Notes: generated from the letters alone by a model not told the origin. A DNA stretch of 64,000 nt from Janthinobacterium sp. GW458P (GCF_002127585.1 NZ_NEGZ01000026.1:1-64000), one strand, 5' to 3'; shown: positions 33,804 to 46,044, counted from the stretch's first letter. Program-made: numbers and translations.

Positions 33804-35303
33804 TTAAGGCAACTTGCTGATGGCGACATGCTGCAGCAGGTCGGCAACCGAAGTTTGCATCGTGTCGGTGAACGGGGCTGGGTACAGACCCATCACGAGC
33901 ACGGCGATGGCCAGCACAGCAAGCATGAAGAATTCACGTTTGTTGATGTCGGTCAATTCGGCCACGTGTTTGTTCTTGATCTTGCCGAACACCACGCGCT
34001 TGGCCATCCACAGCGAGTACGCCGCGCCCCAGATCAGTGCCGTTGCAGCCAGCAAGCCGATCCAGAAGTTGTATTTCACCGCGCCCAGGATCACCATGAA
34101 CTCGCCGACGAAGCCGGACGTCGCTGGCAGACCGCAGTTGGCCATCGAGAACAGCACGAAGAAGGCGGCAAATTTCGGCATGCGGTTCACGACGCCGCCG
34201 TAGTCGGCGATGTTGCGGGTATGCATGCGGTCATACAGCACGCCGATGCACAGGAACATCGCGCCGGAGATGAAGCCGTGCGAGACCATCTGCACGATAC
34301 CGCCCTGCACCGAGATGTCGTTGAACATGAAGAAGCCCAGGGTGACGAAACCCATGTGCGCGATCGACGAATAGGCGACCAGTTTTTTCATGTCGGTTTG
34401 CACCAGGGCAACCAGACCGATGTAGATGACGGCGATCAGCGACAGGGCGATCATGAAGCCCGACAGATAGTGGCTGGCGTCCGGCGTGATCGGCAGCGAG
34501 AAACGCAGGAAGCCGTAGGCGCCCAGTTTCAGCATGATGGCGGCCAGCACGGCGGAACCGCCCGTCGGCGCTTCCACGTGGACGTCCGGCAGCCATGTGT
34601 GGACGGGGAACATCGGCACTTTCACGGCAAACGCCATCAGGAAGGCCAGGAAGATGAAGATCTGCTCGTTCATCGTCAGCTTGAACGCATGCCAGGCCAG
34701 GATGTCGAAGGTGCCCGACACATTGCGCAGGTAGATGATGGCAACGAGGGTCAGCAGCGAACCGAAGAAGGTGTACAGGAAGAACTTGAACGACGCGTAC
34801 ACGCGGTTCGAACCGCCCCAGATACCGATGATGATGAACATCGGGATCAGGGTTGCTTCAAAGAAGAAGTAGAACAGCAAGCCGTCCAGCGCGCAGAACA
34901 CGCCGATCATCAGGCCCGACAGGATCAAAAACGAGCCCATGTACTGGGCGATGCGCTTCTCGATCACTTGCCAAGCGGAAATGACGACGATGACCGTGAT
35001 GAAGGCCGTCAGTGGAATGAACCACAGCGACAGGCCGTCGATACCCAGCGAATACCAGATATTGAAGGTTGCTATCCACGGTGCTTTTTCGACGAACTGC
35101 ATGCCGTGGGCGGCGTTGTCGAAATGCTGGATCAGCGGCAAGGTGCACAGCATGCTGAGCACGGCGCCGGCCAGCGACAGCCAGCGGGTAAAGCCCGCTT
35201 TGCTGTCACGGCCGAGAGCCAGGACCAGGACGCCGCAAATGATCGGCACCCAGATCGACAGACTCAGGTAAGGAGGTAGTGTAGAAATCGTAGACTGCAT
35301 CAT
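33804..35303 (-). CDS. nuoM: NADH-quinone oxidoreductase subunit M
   Basis: 499 residues, about 14 helices; an antiporter-like proton channel of the complex I membrane arm. The signature helices KVPMFPVHTWLPDVHVEAPT and DMKKLVAYSSIAHMGFV carry the conserved lysines and histidine. Two adjacent ATG codons at 35303 and 35300 could start it. It lies 29 bases after nuoL. Confidence 0.97.
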   Translation of the reverse strand: MMQSTISTLPPYLSLSIWVPIICGVLVLALGRDSKAGFTRWLSLAGAVLSMLCTLPLIQHFDNAAHGMQFVEKAPWIATFNIWYSLGIDGLSLWFIPLTAFITVIVVISAWQVIEKRIAQYMGSFLILSGLMIGVFCALDGLLFYFFFEATLIPMFIIIGIWGGSNRVYASFKFFLYTFFGSLLTLVAIIYLRNVSGTFDILAWHAFKLTMNEQIFIFLAFLMAFAVKVPMFPVHTWLPDVHVEAPTGGSAVLAAIMLKLGAYGFLRFSLPITPDASHYLSGFMIALSLIAVIYIGLVALVQTDMKKLVAYSSIAHMGFVTLGFFMFNDISVQGGIVQMVSHGFISGAMFLCIGVLYDRMHTRNIADYGGVVNRMPKFAAFFVLFSMANCGLPATSGFVGEFMVILGAVKYNFWIGLLAATALIWGAAYSLWMAKRVVFGKIKNKHVAELTDINKREFFMLAVLAIAVLVMGLYPAPFTDTMQTSVADLLQHVAISKLP

Positions 35304-35332
35304 GGTTCTCAGTATTCTTTTATCAGGTCAGC

Positions 35333-37405
35333 TTACTTAGCGGGCCAGAATGGCAGGAAATAGATCAGGAAGCCCAGCACGCCCAGGATCATCACGAATG
35401 CATAGTGATAGATGTAGCCGGTCTGCAACACTCGCGACAGCGAGGACAGCCAGGCGACGACCTTGGCGCTGCCATTGACGACGAAACCGTCGATCAGCTT
35501 CTTGTCACCGAAGTTCCACAGGCCATTACCCAGCAAGCGGGCACCGCCGGCGAACACGACTTCATTGAACTTGTCCATGTAGTACTTGTTGTCCAGCAGG
35601 GTGTGGATCGCGTGGAACTTGGCAAAGAACCAGGCCGGCACACGCGGGTTGACCATGTAGCAGTAGTAGGCTGCCACCACGCCGGACAATGCCAGCCAGA
35701 ACGGTGCCGTCGACAGGCCGTGCAGCGCCATCGCCATCGCGCCGTGGAATTCATGCGACAACTCTTCCATCGCCGGATGGTTTTCGCCCACAAAAATCAC
35801 GCCCTTGAAGAAATCTCCATGCAGCATCGGGCCGATCGTCAGGTAACCGATGATGAGCGACGGAATCGCCAGCATCACCAGCGGGAACCACACGACGAAC
35901 GGGGATTCATGCGGCTTCTGGCCAGGTTCCAGGCCGTGGTGGCCGTGGTCGTCTTCTTCATCGTGCGCGTCCGAATCATGCTTGGCCGCGTGATGGTCGT
36001 CATGACCGTGCGCATGCGCCTGGCCGAAGCGTTCCTTGCCGTGGAAGACGAGGAAATACATGCGGAACGAGTAGAAAGCGGTGACGAACACGCCAGCCAG
36101 CACGGCGAACTGGGCAAAGCCAGCGCCCCAGATGTGCGTCGCTTCGACGGCTTCGATGATGCTGTCTTTCGAGTAGAAACCGGAGAACAGCGGCGTGCCG
36201 ATCAGGGCCAGCGAACCGATCAGCGACGTGATCCAGGTGATCGGCATGTATTTGCGCAGGCCGCCCATGTTGCGGATGTCCTGGTCGTGGTGCATGCCGA
36301 TGATGACGGAACCGGCGCCCAGGAACAGCAGTGCCTTGAAGAATGCGTGCGTCATCAGGTGGAATACGGCCACGGAATACGCGGACGAACCCAGCGCCAC
36401 GGTCATGTAGCCCAGTTGCGACAGTGTCGAATAAGCAACAACGCGCTTGATGTCGTTCTGGATGATGCCCAAAAAGCCCATGAACAGCGCCGTGATGGAG
36501 CCGATCACCAGGATGAAGGACAGTGCCGTGTCGGACAGTTCGAACAGCGGCGACATGCGCGAGACCATGAAGATACCGGCCGTCACCATCGTCGCGGCGT
36601 GGATCAGTGCCGAAATCGGGGTAGGACCTTCCATCGAGTCAGGCAGCCACACATGCAGCGGGAACTGCGCCGATTTGCCCATCGCGCCGATGAACAGGCA
36701 GATGCAGGCTACCGTCAGCAGGGCCCAGTCGGTGCCCGGCATCGTCAACAGCGCCAGTTCGTCTTTCTTGGCGAACACTTCCTGGTAGTTCATGGTGCCG
36801 GCGTAGGCCAGCAGCAGCCCGATGCCCAGGATGAAGCCGAAGTCGCCCACGCGGTTGACGAGGAAGGCCTTCATGTTGGCCACGATGGCCGTCGGACGCT
36901 GGTACCAGAAACCGATCAGCAGATAAGAAACCAGGCCCACGGCTTCCCAGCCGAAGAACAGCTGCAGGAAGTTGTTGGCCATGACCAGCATCAACATCGA
37001 GAACGTGAACAGCGAGATGTAGGCGAAGAAGCGGTTGTAGCCTTCGTCATCCTTCATGTAGCCGATCGTGTAGATATGCACCATCAGCGAAACGAAGGTG
37101 ACCACGCACATCATCATCGCCGACAGCGAATCGATCTGGAAGCCCACTTCCATCTTCAGGGTGCCGATCGTCATCCAGTTATAGATCGTGCCATTGAATG
37201 TCGCGCCATCCATCACTGCCAGCAATGTCTGCACGGACAGGATGAACGCAATCAGTACGCCCAGGATCGTCGCGGTATGCGACGTCTTGCGTCCGACCAA
37301 ATTACCCAGGAACTGGGTGCCAAGCAAGCCTGCAATCGCGGCACCGGCCAGCGGCGCCAGCGGTACGGCAAGAAGGAGGTTAGGGTTGAGGAGTTGCCCC
37401 GCCAT
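35333..37405 (-). CDS. nuoL: NADH-quinone oxidoreductase subunit L
   Basis: 690 residues, the most distal proton-pumping subunit, with about 14 core helices and the long lateral helix at the C-terminal end. The channel motifs KSAQFPLHVWLPDSMEGPTP and DIKRVVAYSTLSQLGYM are intact. At about residues 460-490 there is a His/Asp-rich insertion (AHAHGHDDHHAAKHD, DDHGHHG) in a loop between helices. It is longer than E. coli NuoL (about 613 residues) mainly there. Confidence 0.97.
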   Translation of the reverse strand: MAGQLLNPNLLLAVPLAPLAGAAIAGLLGTQFLGNLVGRKTSHTATILGVLIAFILSVQTLLAVMDGATFNGTIYNWMTIGTLKMEVGFQIDSLSAMMMCVVTFVSLMVHIYTIGYMKDDEGYNRFFAYISLFTFSMLMLVMANNFLQLFFGWEAVGLVSYLLIGFWYQRPTAIVANMKAFLVNRVGDFGFILGIGLLLAYAGTMNYQEVFAKKDELALLTMPGTDWALLTVACICLFIGAMGKSAQFPLHVWLPDSMEGPTPISALIHAATMVTAGIFMVSRMSPLFELSDTALSFILVIGSITALFMGFLGIIQNDIKRVVAYSTLSQLGYMTVALGSSAYSVAVFHLMTHAFFKALLFLGAGSVIIGMHHDQDIRNMGGLRKYMPITWITSLIGSLALIGTPLFSGFYSKDSIIEAVEATHIWGAGFAQFAVLAGVFVTAFYSFRMYFLVFHGKERFGQAHAHGHDDHHAAKHDSDAHDEEDDHGHHGLEPGQKPHESPFVVWFPLVMLAIPSLIIGYLTIGPMLHGDFFKGVIFVGENHPAMEELSHEFHGAMAMALHGLSTAPFWLALSGVVAAYYCYMVNPRVPAWFFAKFHAIHTLLDNKYYMDKFNEVVFAGGARLLGNGLWNFGDKKLIDGFVVNGSAKVVAWLSSLSRVLQTGYIYHYAFVMILGVLGFLIYFLPFWPAK

Positions 37406-37451
37406 GATGAACCTTAATCGTTATTATTCGAGAGATCGAGTCTGAAAAACA

Positions 37452-37760
37452 TCAGCCTTTGAGGCTGTCCAGGTCTTCGACGTTGATGGTATCCAGATTA
37501 CGGAACATCACCACCAGAATAGCCAGACCGATAGCCGACTCAGCGGCGGCAACCGTCAGGATGAAGAAAACGAAGATCTGACCGGCCGCGTCGCCCATGA
37601 AATGGGAGAACGCGATGAAATTCATATTCACCGCCAGCAGCATCAATTCGATTGCCATCAGCAATACGATGATGTTCTTGCGGTTCAGGAAAATACCGAC
37701 GATCGAGATTGCGAACAGGATCGCGCCCAGGACCAGAAAATGTGTGAGCGATAGTGTCAT
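37452..37760 (-). CDS. nuoK: NADH-quinone oxidoreductase subunit K
   Basis: 102 residues, three helices. The second helix has the conserved glutamate in [16 protein letters not shown] that is needed for proton transfer. It overlaps the end of nuoJ by four bases (ATGA), so the two are translationally coupled. Confidence 0.97.
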   Translation of the reverse strand: MTLSLTHFLVLGAILFAISIVGIFLNRKNIIVLLMAIELMLLAVNMNFIAFSHFMGDAAGQIFVFFILTVAAAESAIGLAILVVMFRNLDTINVEDLDSLKG

Positions 37761-38389
37761 GGTGCCTCCTTAACTTCCGGCTCAGCCGCAGGACGCTCGA
37801 CGACCGCGTCCATCTTGATGATCTTCAGGCGGTCGTTGCGCTTGACGCGCACGGCATCGCCCGGAGCAAAATGCTTGGTGTCCTTGCGTTTGCGCAAAGT
37901 CAGTGCGACCGCGGCAACGATGGCCACCAGCAGCACGACGGCGGCGATTTCAAAGGCGAACACATATTTGGTGTAGATCAGCAGGCCCAGTTCCTTGGTG
38001 CCGCCCAGGTTGACGTTCACCGGCGCGATGCTAGGCGCAAAGTTGCGGAAACCGTGCCACAGGACGGCGGCCATTTCCAGCACGATGATCACGCCCACCG
38101 TCACGGACAATGGCAGATAGCCCCAGAAGCCTTCGCGCATGCGGTCGATATTGATATCGAGCATCATCACCACGAAGAGGAACAGCACCATCACGGCGCC
38201 GACATACACCAATACCAGCACGATGGCCAGGAATTCAGCTTGCAGCAGCATCCAGATGCCCGCTGCGGAAAAGAAGGACAGCACCAGGAACAGTACTGCG
38301 TGGACCGGATTACGGGCCGTGATGACGCGTGTCGCCGCTATGATCAGAATCAGCGCGAAGGCGTAAAACAAAATTGTTTTAAAGTCCAT
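37757..38389 (-). CDS. nuoJ: NADH-quinone oxidoreductase subunit J
   Basis: 210 residues, five helices, with the conserved [27 protein letters not shown] segment of transmembrane helix 3, which changes shape during coupling. The C-terminal tail is charged and extends beyond the last helix. It overlaps nuoK and follows nuoI by 66 bases. Confidence 0.95.
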   Translation of the reverse strand: MDFKTILFYAFALILIIAATRVITARNPVHAVLFLVLSFFSAAGIWMLLQAEFLAIVLVLVYVGAVMVLFLFVVMMLDINIDRMREGFWGYLPLSVTVGVIIVLEMAAVLWHGFRNFAPSIAPVNVNLGGTKELGLLIYTKYVFAFEIAAVVLLVAIVAAVALTLRKRKDTKHFAPGDAVRVKRNDRLKIIKMDAVVERPAAEPEVKEAP

Positions 38390-38455
38390 AAAAAACCCAA
38401 TAGACGTACAGATGAACGAGGGGCGCGCCGCAGCTTCTCAGCTGCGGCGCATCCA

Positions 38456-38944
38456 TCAGCGATAAGGTGCGTCGGCGGCGCGCGCAGCGGCGATGTCATT
38501 TTCATAACGATCGCCCACGGCCAGCAACATCTCTTTCGTGTAATACAAATCCCCGCGTTTCTCGCCGTGGTATTCCAGGATTTGCGTCTCGACGATCGAA
38601 TCGACCGGGCAGGACTCTTCGCAGAAACCGCAGAAGATGCACTTGGTCAAGTCGATATCGTAGCGCGTGGTGCGGCGCGAGCCGTCGTCACGCTGTTCCG
38701 ATTCGATCGTGATGGCCATCGCCGGGCAAACCGCTTCGCACAGTTTGCAGGCGATGCAACGTTCCTCGCCGTTCGGGTAGCGGCGCAGCGCGTGCAAGCC
38801 ACGGAAACGCGGCGAGATCGGTGTCTTCTCTTCCGGGAATTGCACCGTGATCTTGCGCGAAAACATGTACTTGCCTGTCAGCGCCATGCCCTTGATCAGC
38901 TCGCCTAACAAGAGGCTGCTGAAGAAATCTTTTACCTTATCCAT
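38456..38944 (-). CDS. nuoI: NADH-quinone oxidoreductase subunit I
   Basis: 162 residues from the ATG at 38944. It carries two 4Fe-4S clusters (N6a and N6b) on the motifs [12 protein letters not shown] and [12 protein letters not shown], in the electron path to quinone. An N-terminal amphipathic helix ([14 protein letters not shown]) attaches it to the membrane. The start at 38944 fits the family better than the longer frame from 38968, which would overlap nuoH. Confidence 0.97.
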   Translation of the reverse strand: MDKVKDFFSSLLLGELIKGMALTGKYMFSRKITVQFPEEKTPISPRFRGLHALRRYPNGEERCIACKLCEAVCPAMAITIESEQRDDGSRRTTRYDIDLTKCIFCGFCEESCPVDSIVETQILEYHGEKRGDLYYTKEMLLAVGDRYENDIAAARAADAPYR

Positions 38945-38958
38945 TCGTATGCACTCTC

Positions 38959-40041
38959 TTACTTCCAAATATTCCAGGATGTCTGCATCCAGGCAGCGAC
39001 GAAGACCAGGTAGACCAGCGTCAACGGGATAAACACTTTCCAGCCGAGGCGCATGATCTGGTCATAACGGTAGCGTGGGAACGTACCGCGCACCCAGATG
39101 AACACCGACACGATGAAGAAGGTCTTGGCGAACAGCCAGAAGAAGCCGCCGAAACCACCCCAGAACTCAAGGAAAGCAAATGGTGCGGACCAGCCACCGA
39201 GGAACATGATCGAAGCCAGGGCGCCGATCAGGATCATGTTGGCGTATTCGGCCAGCATGAACATGGCGTAGGCCATGCCCGAGTACTCGACCATGTGGCC
39301 GGCAACGATTTCCGACTCGCCTTCGACGACGTCGAACGGGTGACGGTTGGCTTCAGCCAGGCCCGACACCAGGTAGATGACGAACATCGGCAGCAGCGGC
39401 AGCCAGTTCCACGACATGAAATTGACGCCCTTGTCGGCGAAGTAGCCGATCTGCTGGCCGCCGACGATGTCGATGAAGTTCAGGCTGCCCGAGACCATCA
39501 GCACGATGACCATCACGAAGCCCATCGGGATTTCATACGAAATCATCTGTGCCGACGCGCGCATGGCGCCCATGAACGAGTACTTCGAGTTCGAGGCCCA
39601 GCCGGCGATGATGATGCCGTAGACTTCCATCGAGGTAATCGCCAGCAGCATCAGCAAGCCCGCGTTGACGTTGGCCAGCACGGCTTGCGGACCGAAGGGC
39701 ACGACCGACCAGGCGGCCAGGGCCGGCATGATGGTCATGATCGGGCCGATCACGAACAGGCCCTTGGCGGCCTTGGACGGGATGATGATCTCTTTGAACA
39801 AGAGTTTCAGCGCATCGGCGATCGGCTGCAGCAAGCCCAAGGGGCCGACGCGGTTCGGGCCGACGCGGATCTGGATCCAGCCGATCAGCTTGCGTTCCCA
39901 CAAGGTCAGGTAGGCAACCAGCCCCATCAGCGGCAACAGCACGCACAGGATCTTGATCAGGGTCCAGAAGAACGGCCATGTGCCGCCCAGCAAATCCTGG
40001 CCGCTGCTGTTGATGACGTTTACAAATTCAGGCAGAGCCAT
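38959..40041 (-). CDS. nuoH: NADH-quinone oxidoreductase subunit H
   Basis: 360 residues, eight helices; it forms the quinone tunnel and joins the two arms of complex I. Conserved segments are [26 protein letters not shown] and [22 protein letters not shown], with the acidic residues of the E-channel. The ATG overlaps the nuoG stop by one base. Confidence 0.97.
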   Translation of the reverse strand: MALPEFVNVINSSGQDLLGGTWPFFWTLIKILCVLLPLMGLVAYLTLWERKLIGWIQIRVGPNRVGPLGLLQPIADALKLLFKEIIIPSKAAKGLFVIGPIMTIMPALAAWSVVPFGPQAVLANVNAGLLMLLAITSMEVYGIIIAGWASNSKYSFMGAMRASAQMISYEIPMGFVMVIVLMVSGSLNFIDIVGGQQIGYFADKGVNFMSWNWLPLLPMFVIYLVSGLAEANRHPFDVVEGESEIVAGHMVEYSGMAYAMFMLAEYANMILIGALASIMFLGGWSAPFAFLEFWGGFGGFFWLFAKTFFIVSVFIWVRGTFPRYRYDQIMRLGWKVFIPLTLVYLVFVAAWMQTSWNIWK

Positions 40042-42374
40042 CAGATTTTCCCCTCTGCTGTTTCAACTGTGATGTCACCGAACATGCCGCCCAGGCTGGC
40101 CGTCGAGGCATGCGCCGCCGACACTTTGACCACATTGGCTGGCAGGCCGGCATGGAGTGCCGCCACCAGGATGGCGCTGCCGGAGCCTTGCGCCACTTTG
40201 ACCTTGTCGCCCGCCTTGATGCCCAGCTTTTCCGCCAATGCTGGCGACAGATGGGCTTGCGGCGCGGCGCCGTCGACCGTGCGTTGCAACGGTTCGGAGC
40301 GGCGTACCAGCGCGTCGGCGAAGTAGATCGGCACGTCGGCGATGCGTTGCAGCTTTGGTGAAGCCGGTGCGTAGCTTGCCGCTTCCGGTGCGTTCTTGGC
40401 GATGTTGTTCAGCTGTGCCGACAGATCGGTCACGCCGGCGCCGAACGCTTCGTCGCGGATCGCTTCCGAGGTGTCGTAGTCGAAACCGGCCAGGCCCAGG
40501 ATGTTGCCCAGGACGCGCAGCACTTTCCAGGCTGGACGGGTTTCCGCCAGCGGTTTCACGGTGCCGTTGAAGCTTTGCGCGCGGCCTTCGCAGTTGACGA
40601 AAGTACCTGAAGTTTCAGCAAATGGCGAAATCGGCAGCAAGACATCGGCGTAATCCATGCCGTGCTTGAAGGCGGACATCGCCACGACCATGTCGGCGCC
40701 ATCGAGGGCGGCGCGGGCCGCTTGCGGATTGGCGGCGTCGAGTTCCGGCTCGGCGTGCAGCAGCACGTAGGCTTTCTTCGGCGCGGCGAACGCCGCTTGC
40801 ACGTTGGCGCGCGGCTTGGCGACCAGGTGCGCGCCTACCGTGTTGGCCGCTTCCGTCAGGTAACCGAGCTTGGCGCCCGTCTGTTCGGCGATCCATTGCG
40901 CGGCAGCATGCAGTTGCGACGCTTGCGGGTGTTGCGTTGCGGCATTACCCAGCAGCACGGCGCCATGGTCGCCGGCCATCAGGCTGGCGGCGATGGCGAC
41001 GGCCACGTCCGAAGCGGTGACCGCTTCGTAACCGGCTGGCGCGGCGATTTCTTTCGCTTTAGCAACAGCGACGACCACTTCCGACAAGGCCGCCAGCCAA
41101 TCGCCAGGTGCGGCGATCATCTTGTTGGCGATGGTGATCAGTTGATCATCGTCGGAGGCGTGCAGGATCGACAGCTTGGCGCCGCCCTTGACGGACGCGC
41201 GCAGACGCGTGGCCAGCAATGGGTGATCCTTGCGCAGGAAGGAGCCGATGACGAAGGCGCGCTTGATCTGGCCAAATTCGCTGATCGTCATGCCCAGCCA
41301 TGGCTTGACGTTCGCGTCGAGCGCGAAGTCGGTCTGGCGCAGGCGGAAGTCGACGTGCTCGCTACCGAGACCGTGGGCGACTTTTTGCAGCAGGACCAGC
41401 TCTTCGACGGTCGAATGCGGGGTGGCCAGCGCGGCGATGGCGTCAGCGCCATGCTCGTGCTTGATATTTTTCAAACCGTGCGCCACGTATTCCAGCGCGG
41501 TCTGCCAATCGACTTCTTTCCACTCGTTGCCTTGTTTCAGCATCGGGGACGTCAGGCGTTCGGCGCTGTCCAGCGCTTCGTACGAGAAACGGTCCTTGTC
41601 CGAGATCCAGCACTCGTTGACGGCTTCGTTTTCCAGCGGCAATACGCGCTTGACCTTGCCAGCTTTCACTTGCACGATCAGGTTCGAACCGAGGCCGTCA
41701 TGCGGGCTGACCGATTTGCGGCGCGACAATTCCCACGTACGGGCGCTGTAGCGGAACGGCTTCGAGGTCAGTGCGCCGACCGGGCACAGGTCGATCATGT
41801 TGCCCGACAGTTCCGAGTCGACCGACTGGCCGACAAACGACACGATTTCCGAGTGTTCGCCGCGGCCGATCATGCCCAGCTCCATCACGCCGGCCACTTC
41901 CTGGCCAAAGCGCACGCAGCGGGTGCACTGGATGCAGCGCGACATCTCTTGCATGGAAACCAGCGGACCGGCTTCCTTCGGCGTGACGACGCGCTTGTCT
42001 TCCTTGTAGCGCGATTCGCCCTTGCCGTAACCGACGGCCAAGTCTTGCAACTGGCATTCGCCGCCCTGATCGCAGATAGGGCAATCGAGCGGGTGGTTAA
42101 TCAGCAAGAATTCCATGACCGACTTTTGCGCCTGCACAGCTTTATCGCTGGCGGAGCGCACGATCATGCCGGCACTGACCGGGGTCGCGCAAGCGGGCAA
42201 AGGCTTGGGCGCCTTTTCCACTTCGACCAGGCACATGCGGCAGTTCGCTGCGATCGACAATTTCTTGTGATAGCAGAAGTGCGGAATGTAGGTTCCCAAT
42301 TTGTTGGCGGCGTCCATCACCATGCTACCAGCAGGGACTTCGACTTTTTTGCCGTCTATTTCGATTTCAACCAT
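40041..42374 (-). CDS. nuoG: NADH-quinone oxidoreductase subunit G
   Basis: 777 residues, the large Fe-S subunit of the peripheral arm. The N-terminus has a 2Fe-2S site ([18 protein letters not shown] and PAC), then the [18 protein letters not shown] and [10 protein letters not shown] cluster motifs, and a long molybdopterin-oxidoreductase-like domain without cofactor. The length fits mitochondrial/betaproteobacterial-type NuoG, which lacks the extra N7-type cluster region of E. coli (907 residues). Confidence 0.96.
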   Translation of the reverse strand: MVEIEIDGKKVEVPAGSMVMDAANKLGTYIPHFCYHKKLSIAANCRMCLVEVEKAPKPLPACATPVSAGMIVRSASDKAVQAQKSVMEFLLINHPLDCPICDQGGECQLQDLAVGYGKGESRYKEDKRVVTPKEAGPLVSMQEMSRCIQCTRCVRFGQEVAGVMELGMIGRGEHSEIVSFVGQSVDSELSGNMIDLCPVGALTSKPFRYSARTWELSRRKSVSPHDGLGSNLIVQVKAGKVKRVLPLENEAVNECWISDKDRFSYEALDSAERLTSPMLKQGNEWKEVDWQTALEYVAHGLKNIKHEHGADAIAALATPHSTVEELVLLQKVAHGLGSEHVDFRLRQTDFALDANVKPWLGMTISEFGQIKRAFVIGSFLRKDHPLLATRLRASVKGGAKLSILHASDDDQLITIANKMIAAPGDWLAALSEVVVAVAKAKEIAAPAGYEAVTASDVAVAIAASLMAGDHGAVLLGNAATQHPQASQLHAAAQWIAEQTGAKLGYLTEAANTVGAHLVAKPRANVQAAFAAPKKAYVLLHAEPELDAANPQAARAALDGADMVVAMSAFKHGMDYADVLLPISPFAETSGTFVNCEGRAQSFNGTVKPLAETRPAWKVLRVLGNILGLAGFDYDTSEAIRDEAFGAGVTDLSAQLNNIAKNAPEAASYAPASPKLQRIADVPIYFADALVRRSEPLQRTVDGAAPQAHLSPALAEKLGIKAGDKVKVAQGSGSAILVAALHAGLPANVVKVSAAHASTASLGGMFGDITVETAEGKI

Positions 42375-42396
42375 GGTGATCGTTACCTGACGCAGC

Positions 42397-43692
42397 TTAG
42401 ATATATGCGGGCACTAAGCAATGCTTGTGCTCGATATGATATTCAAATTCTTCACGGAAATTCTTAATGAAGGCCCGTACCGGCATGGCAGCCGCATCGC
42501 CCAGCGCGCAAATGGTGCGGCCCTGGATGTTGTCGGCGATCGAGTTGAGCATGTCCAGGTCGTCTGGACGACCCTGCCCCTGCTCGATGCGGTGCACCAT
42601 GCGGTACATCCAGCCTGTGCCTTCACGGCAAGGCGTACACTGGCCGCACGATTCTTCAAAGTAGAAGTAGGACAGGCGTTCCAGCGCCTTTACCATGCAG
42701 CGTGTTTCGTCCATCACGATGACGGCGCCCGAACCCAACATCGAACCGGCTTTCGCGATCGAGTCGTAGTCCAGGTCGGTCTGCATCATGATGTCGCCGC
42801 GGATCACCGGAGCGGACGAACCGCCAGGGATCACGGCCTTGATCTTTTTGCCACCGCGCATGCCGCCTGCCAGTTCCAGCAGGGTCGCAAACGGGGTGCC
42901 GAGCGGCACTTCGTAGTTGCCCGGTTTTTCCACGTCGCCCGAGATCGAGAAGATCTTCGAACCGCCGTTGTTCGGCTTGCCCATGGCCAGATATTTCTCT
43001 GGGCCAATATTCAGCACGAAAGGCACGGCCGCGAAGGTTTCCGTGTTGTTGATCGTCGTCGGCTTGCCGTACAGGCCGAACGAGGCCGGGAAAGGCGGCT
43101 TGAAGCGCGGCTGGCCTTTCTTGCCTTCCAAGGATTCGAGCAGGGCCGTTTCTTCGCCGCAGATGTAGGCGCCATAACCATGGTGCGCATGCAACTGGAA
43201 CGAGAACTCGCTGCCCATGATCTTGTCGCCCAGGAAGCCGGCGGCGCGCGCCTCTTCCAGCGCTTCCTCGAAACGCAGGTATTCCTGGAAGATTTCACCG
43301 TGGATATAGTTATAACCGACGGTGATGCCCATCGCATAAGCGCCAATGGCCATGCCTTCGATCAGGGCATGGGGATTGTAACGAATGATGTCGCGGTCCT
43401 TGAAAGTGCCCGGTTCGCCTTCATCTGTATTGCAGACGAGGTATTTCTGGCCCGGGAACTGGCGCGGCATGAAGCTCCACTTCAAGCCGGTAGGGAAACC
43501 CGCGCCGCCACGGCCGCGCAAGGACGAAGCCTTGAGGTCGGCGATGATCTGTTCCGGCGTGATTTTCTCTTCCAGGATACGCCGCAGGGCCGAATAGCCG
43601 CCGCGGTTCACATAATCTTGCAAATGCCAGTTCTTGCCATCCAGATCCTTCAGGATCAATGGATCGATATGGCGGTTGTGGAGTGACGTCAT
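42397..43692 (-). CDS. nuoF: NADH-quinone oxidoreductase subunit F
   Basis: 431 residues from the ATG at 43692. It binds NADH and FMN ([13 protein letters not shown] and the [12 protein letters not shown] region) and a 4Fe-4S cluster ([12 protein letters not shown]). Hydride enters complex I here. The start overlaps the nuoE stop by four bases (ATGA), so they are coupled. Confidence 0.97.
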   Translation of the reverse strand: MTSLHNRHIDPLILKDLDGKNWHLQDYVNRGGYSALRRILEEKITPEQIIADLKASSLRGRGGAGFPTGLKWSFMPRQFPGQKYLVCNTDEGEPGTFKDRDIIRYNPHALIEGMAIGAYAMGITVGYNYIHGEIFQEYLRFEEALEEARAAGFLGDKIMGSEFSFQLHAHHGYGAYICGEETALLESLEGKKGQPRFKPPFPASFGLYGKPTTINNTETFAAVPFVLNIGPEKYLAMGKPNNGGSKIFSISGDVEKPGNYEVPLGTPFATLLELAGGMRGGKKIKAVIPGGSSAPVIRGDIMMQTDLDYDSIAKAGSMLGSGAVIVMDETRCMVKALERLSYFYFEESCGQCTPCREGTGWMYRMVHRIEQGQGRPDDLDMLNSIADNIQGRTICALGDAAAMPVRAFIKNFREEFEYHIEHKHCLVPAYI

Positions 43693-44168
43693 TTCTTGAG
43701 TTCCTCCAGCATGGCGTCGATTTTCTCGTTCGACATCCAGCTGCACATGGTTTTATTACTGACCAGCAAGACCGGCGCATCGCCGCAAGCACCCATGCAC
43801 TCGCCCTCGACCAGGGTGAACTGGCCGTCAGCGGTGGTTTCGCGGAAATCGATGCCCAGTTTCTGCTTCAGGTACTCAGCAGCGCGCACGCCGCCCGACA
43901 GGGCGCATGGCAGGTTGGTGCACACGGTGATCTTGTGCTTGCCCACGGGTTTCACGTTGTACATATTGTAGAACGTGGCCACTTCCTGCACGGCAATGGC
44001 CGGCATGCCGATGTAGTCGGCCAGTTCCTTCATGGTTTCCGGCGCCAGCCAGCCCAGTTCATCCTGGGCATGGGCCAGCGCGGCCATGACGGCCGACTGA
44101 CGCTGGTCGGCCGGGTACTTGGCCAGCTCGCGGTCAATTTTCTTATAGCATTGCTCTGATAACAACAT
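43689..44168 (-). CDS. nuoE: NADH-quinone oxidoreductase subunit E
   Basis: 159 residues with a thioredoxin-like fold. Four cysteines for the N1a 2Fe-2S cluster are visible, in CTNLPC and CMGAC. The N-terminal helical part ([24 protein letters not shown]) is typical. It follows nuoD by 12 bases. Confidence 0.97.
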   Translation of the reverse strand: MLLSEQCYKKIDRELAKYPADQRQSAVMAALAHAQDELGWLAPETMKELADYIGMPAIAVQEVATFYNMYNVKPVGKHKITVCTNLPCALSGGVRAAEYLKQKLGIDFRETTADGQFTLVEGECMGACGDAPVLLVSNKTMCSWMSNEKIDAMLEELKK

Positions 44169-44180
44169 ACTTTTTGCCTC

Positions 44181-45434
44181 TTAGCGGTCAATACTGCCGA
44201 ACACGATATCTTGCGTCCCGATGATGGTCACGGCGTCGGCAAGCATGTGCCCACGCGCCATTTCGTCGAGCGACTGCAAGTGGGCGTAGTCTGGCGCGCG
44301 CAGTTTCATGCGGTACGGCTTGTTGGCGCCATCGGACACCAGGTACACGCCGAACTCGCCCTTCGGATGTTCCACGGCGCTGTAGGCCTCGCCTGGCGGC
44401 ACGTGGAAACCTTCCGTGAACAGCTTGAAGTGGTGAATCAGCGATTCCATGTTGGTCTTCATGTCGACGCGGCCCGGAGGCGCCACCTTGCGGTTGCTGG
44501 TCATGACAGGACCTTCATTGTTGCGCAGCCACTCCACGCATTGCTTGATGATGCGGTTCGACTGGCGCAGCTCTTCCACGCGGACCAGGTAGCGGTCGTA
44601 GCAATCGCCGTTGGTGCCGATAGGAATGTCGAAATCCATCAGGTCGTACACTTCGTACGGCTGTTTCTTGCGCAAGTCCCACTGCACGCCCGAGCCGCGC
44701 AGCATGGCGCCCGTAAAGCCCATGGCCAGCGCATCTTCCGGCGAGACCACGCCGATGCCGACGGTACGCTGTTTCCAGATACGGTTGTCGGTCAGCAGGG
44801 TTTCGTACTCGTCCACCGAGTTCGGGAAGCGGCGCGCGAAGTCTTCGATGAAGTCCAGCAGGGAGCCCTGGCGGTTTTCATTCAGCTTGGAAATCGCCTT
44901 GGCGTTGCGGATGATCGACGCCTTGTGCTGCGGCATCGCGTCCGGCAGGTCGCGGTACACGCCGCCCGGGCGGTAGTAGGCCGCGTGCATGCGCGCGCCC
45001 GACACTGCCTCGTAGGCATCGAACAAGTCTTCGCGGTCGCGGAAGCAATACAGGAACGGGCCCATGGCGCCGACGTCCAGCGCGTGCGTGCCGAGCCACA
45101 TCAGGTGGTTCAGGATGCGCGTCATCTCGTCGAACATGACGCGGATGTATTGCGCGCGCAGCGGCACTTCCAGGCCCAGCATCTTTTCGATGGCCATCAC
45201 GTACGCGTGTTCATTGCACATCATCGACACATAGTCGAGACGGTCCATGTACGGCACGGATTGCAGGTAGGTCTTCTGCTCGGCCAGCTTCTCGGTGGCG
45301 CGGTGCAGCAGGCCGATATGCGGGTCGGCGCGCTGGATGACTTCGCCATCCATCTCCAGCACCAGGCGCAGCACACCGTGCGCGGCCGGATGCTGCGGCC
45401 CAAAGTTCAGGGTGTAGTTCTTAATCTCAGCCAT
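44181..45434 (-). CDS. nuoD: NADH-quinone oxidoreductase subunit D
   Basis: 417 residues, related to hydrogenase large subunits. With NuoB it forms the quinone site; the motif [10 protein letters not shown] near the start and [15 protein letters not shown] contain the histidines and charged residues involved. It is separate from nuoC here, unlike the fused NuoCD of E. coli, and overlaps the nuoC stop by one base. Confidence 0.97.
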   Translation of the reverse strand: MAEIKNYTLNFGPQHPAAHGVLRLVLEMDGEVIQRADPHIGLLHRATEKLAEQKTYLQSVPYMDRLDYVSMMCNEHAYVMAIEKMLGLEVPLRAQYIRVMFDEMTRILNHLMWLGTHALDVGAMGPFLYCFRDREDLFDAYEAVSGARMHAAYYRPGGVYRDLPDAMPQHKASIIRNAKAISKLNENRQGSLLDFIEDFARRFPNSVDEYETLLTDNRIWKQRTVGIGVVSPEDALAMGFTGAMLRGSGVQWDLRKKQPYEVYDLMDFDIPIGTNGDCYDRYLVRVEELRQSNRIIKQCVEWLRNNEGPVMTSNRKVAPPGRVDMKTNMESLIHHFKLFTEGFHVPPGEAYSAVEHPKGEFGVYLVSDGANKPYRMKLRAPDYAHLQSLDEMARGHMLADAVTIIGTQDIVFGSIDR

Positions 45435-46027
45435 TATTTCATCCCGTAATGTTCTTCGCGGATCACGCGCGGCACGTTTTCCCGCGGCTCGATCGTCACG
45501 GGCTGGTAAATCACGCGCTTCTGTTCCGGGTCGTAGCGCATCTCGACATAGCCGGAGACGGGGAAGTCCTTGCGGAACGGATGGCCGATGAAACCGTAGT
45601 CGGTCAGCAGGCGGCGCAAGTCGTTGTGGCCTTCGAAGAGGATGCCCAGCAGGTCGAACGCCTCGCGCTCGTACCAGTTGACGGCGCGCCAGATGCCCAC
45701 CACGGAAGGCAGCAGCGGCATGTCGTCGTCGGGCGCGAACACGCGCACGCGCACGCGCCAGTTGTGCTTGACCGACAGCAAATGCGAAACGGCCGCATAA
45801 CGCAGGCCATCCCAGCTGCCATCACCATAGGTCGAGTAATCGACGCCGCACAGATCGATCAGTTGCTCGAAATGCAGGGTCGGATCGTCGCGCAGGGTCT
45901 GCATCACGGCCAGGTAGTCCCCGGCCTTGACCTGCAAGGTGACTTCGCCCAGAGCAACGGTCGTGCTAACGCGATCGCCCAGGGCAGTGCCGAGGGCGTT
46001 TTGCAAAACTTCTAAATGTGTTGTCAT
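45434..46027 (-). CDS. nuoC: NADH-quinone oxidoreductase subunit C
   Basis: 197 residues, the 30-kDa subunit. The signature ERE(A/S)-type segment is [29 protein letters not shown], followed by HPFRKDFP. It has no cofactor and helps build the peripheral arm with NuoB and NuoD. It lies 17 bases after nuoB. Confidence 0.97.
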   Translation of the reverse strand: MTTHLEVLQNALGTALGDRVSTTVALGEVTLQVKAGDYLAVMQTLRDDPTLHFEQLIDLCGVDYSTYGDGSWDGLRYAAVSHLLSVKHNWRVRVRVFAPDDDMPLLPSVVGIWRAVNWYEREAFDLLGILFEGHNDLRRLLTDYGFIGHPFRKDFPVSGYVEMRYDPEQKRVIYQPVTIEPRENVPRVIREEHYGMK

Positions 46028-46044
46028 AATCTGAAGCGGCCCGG

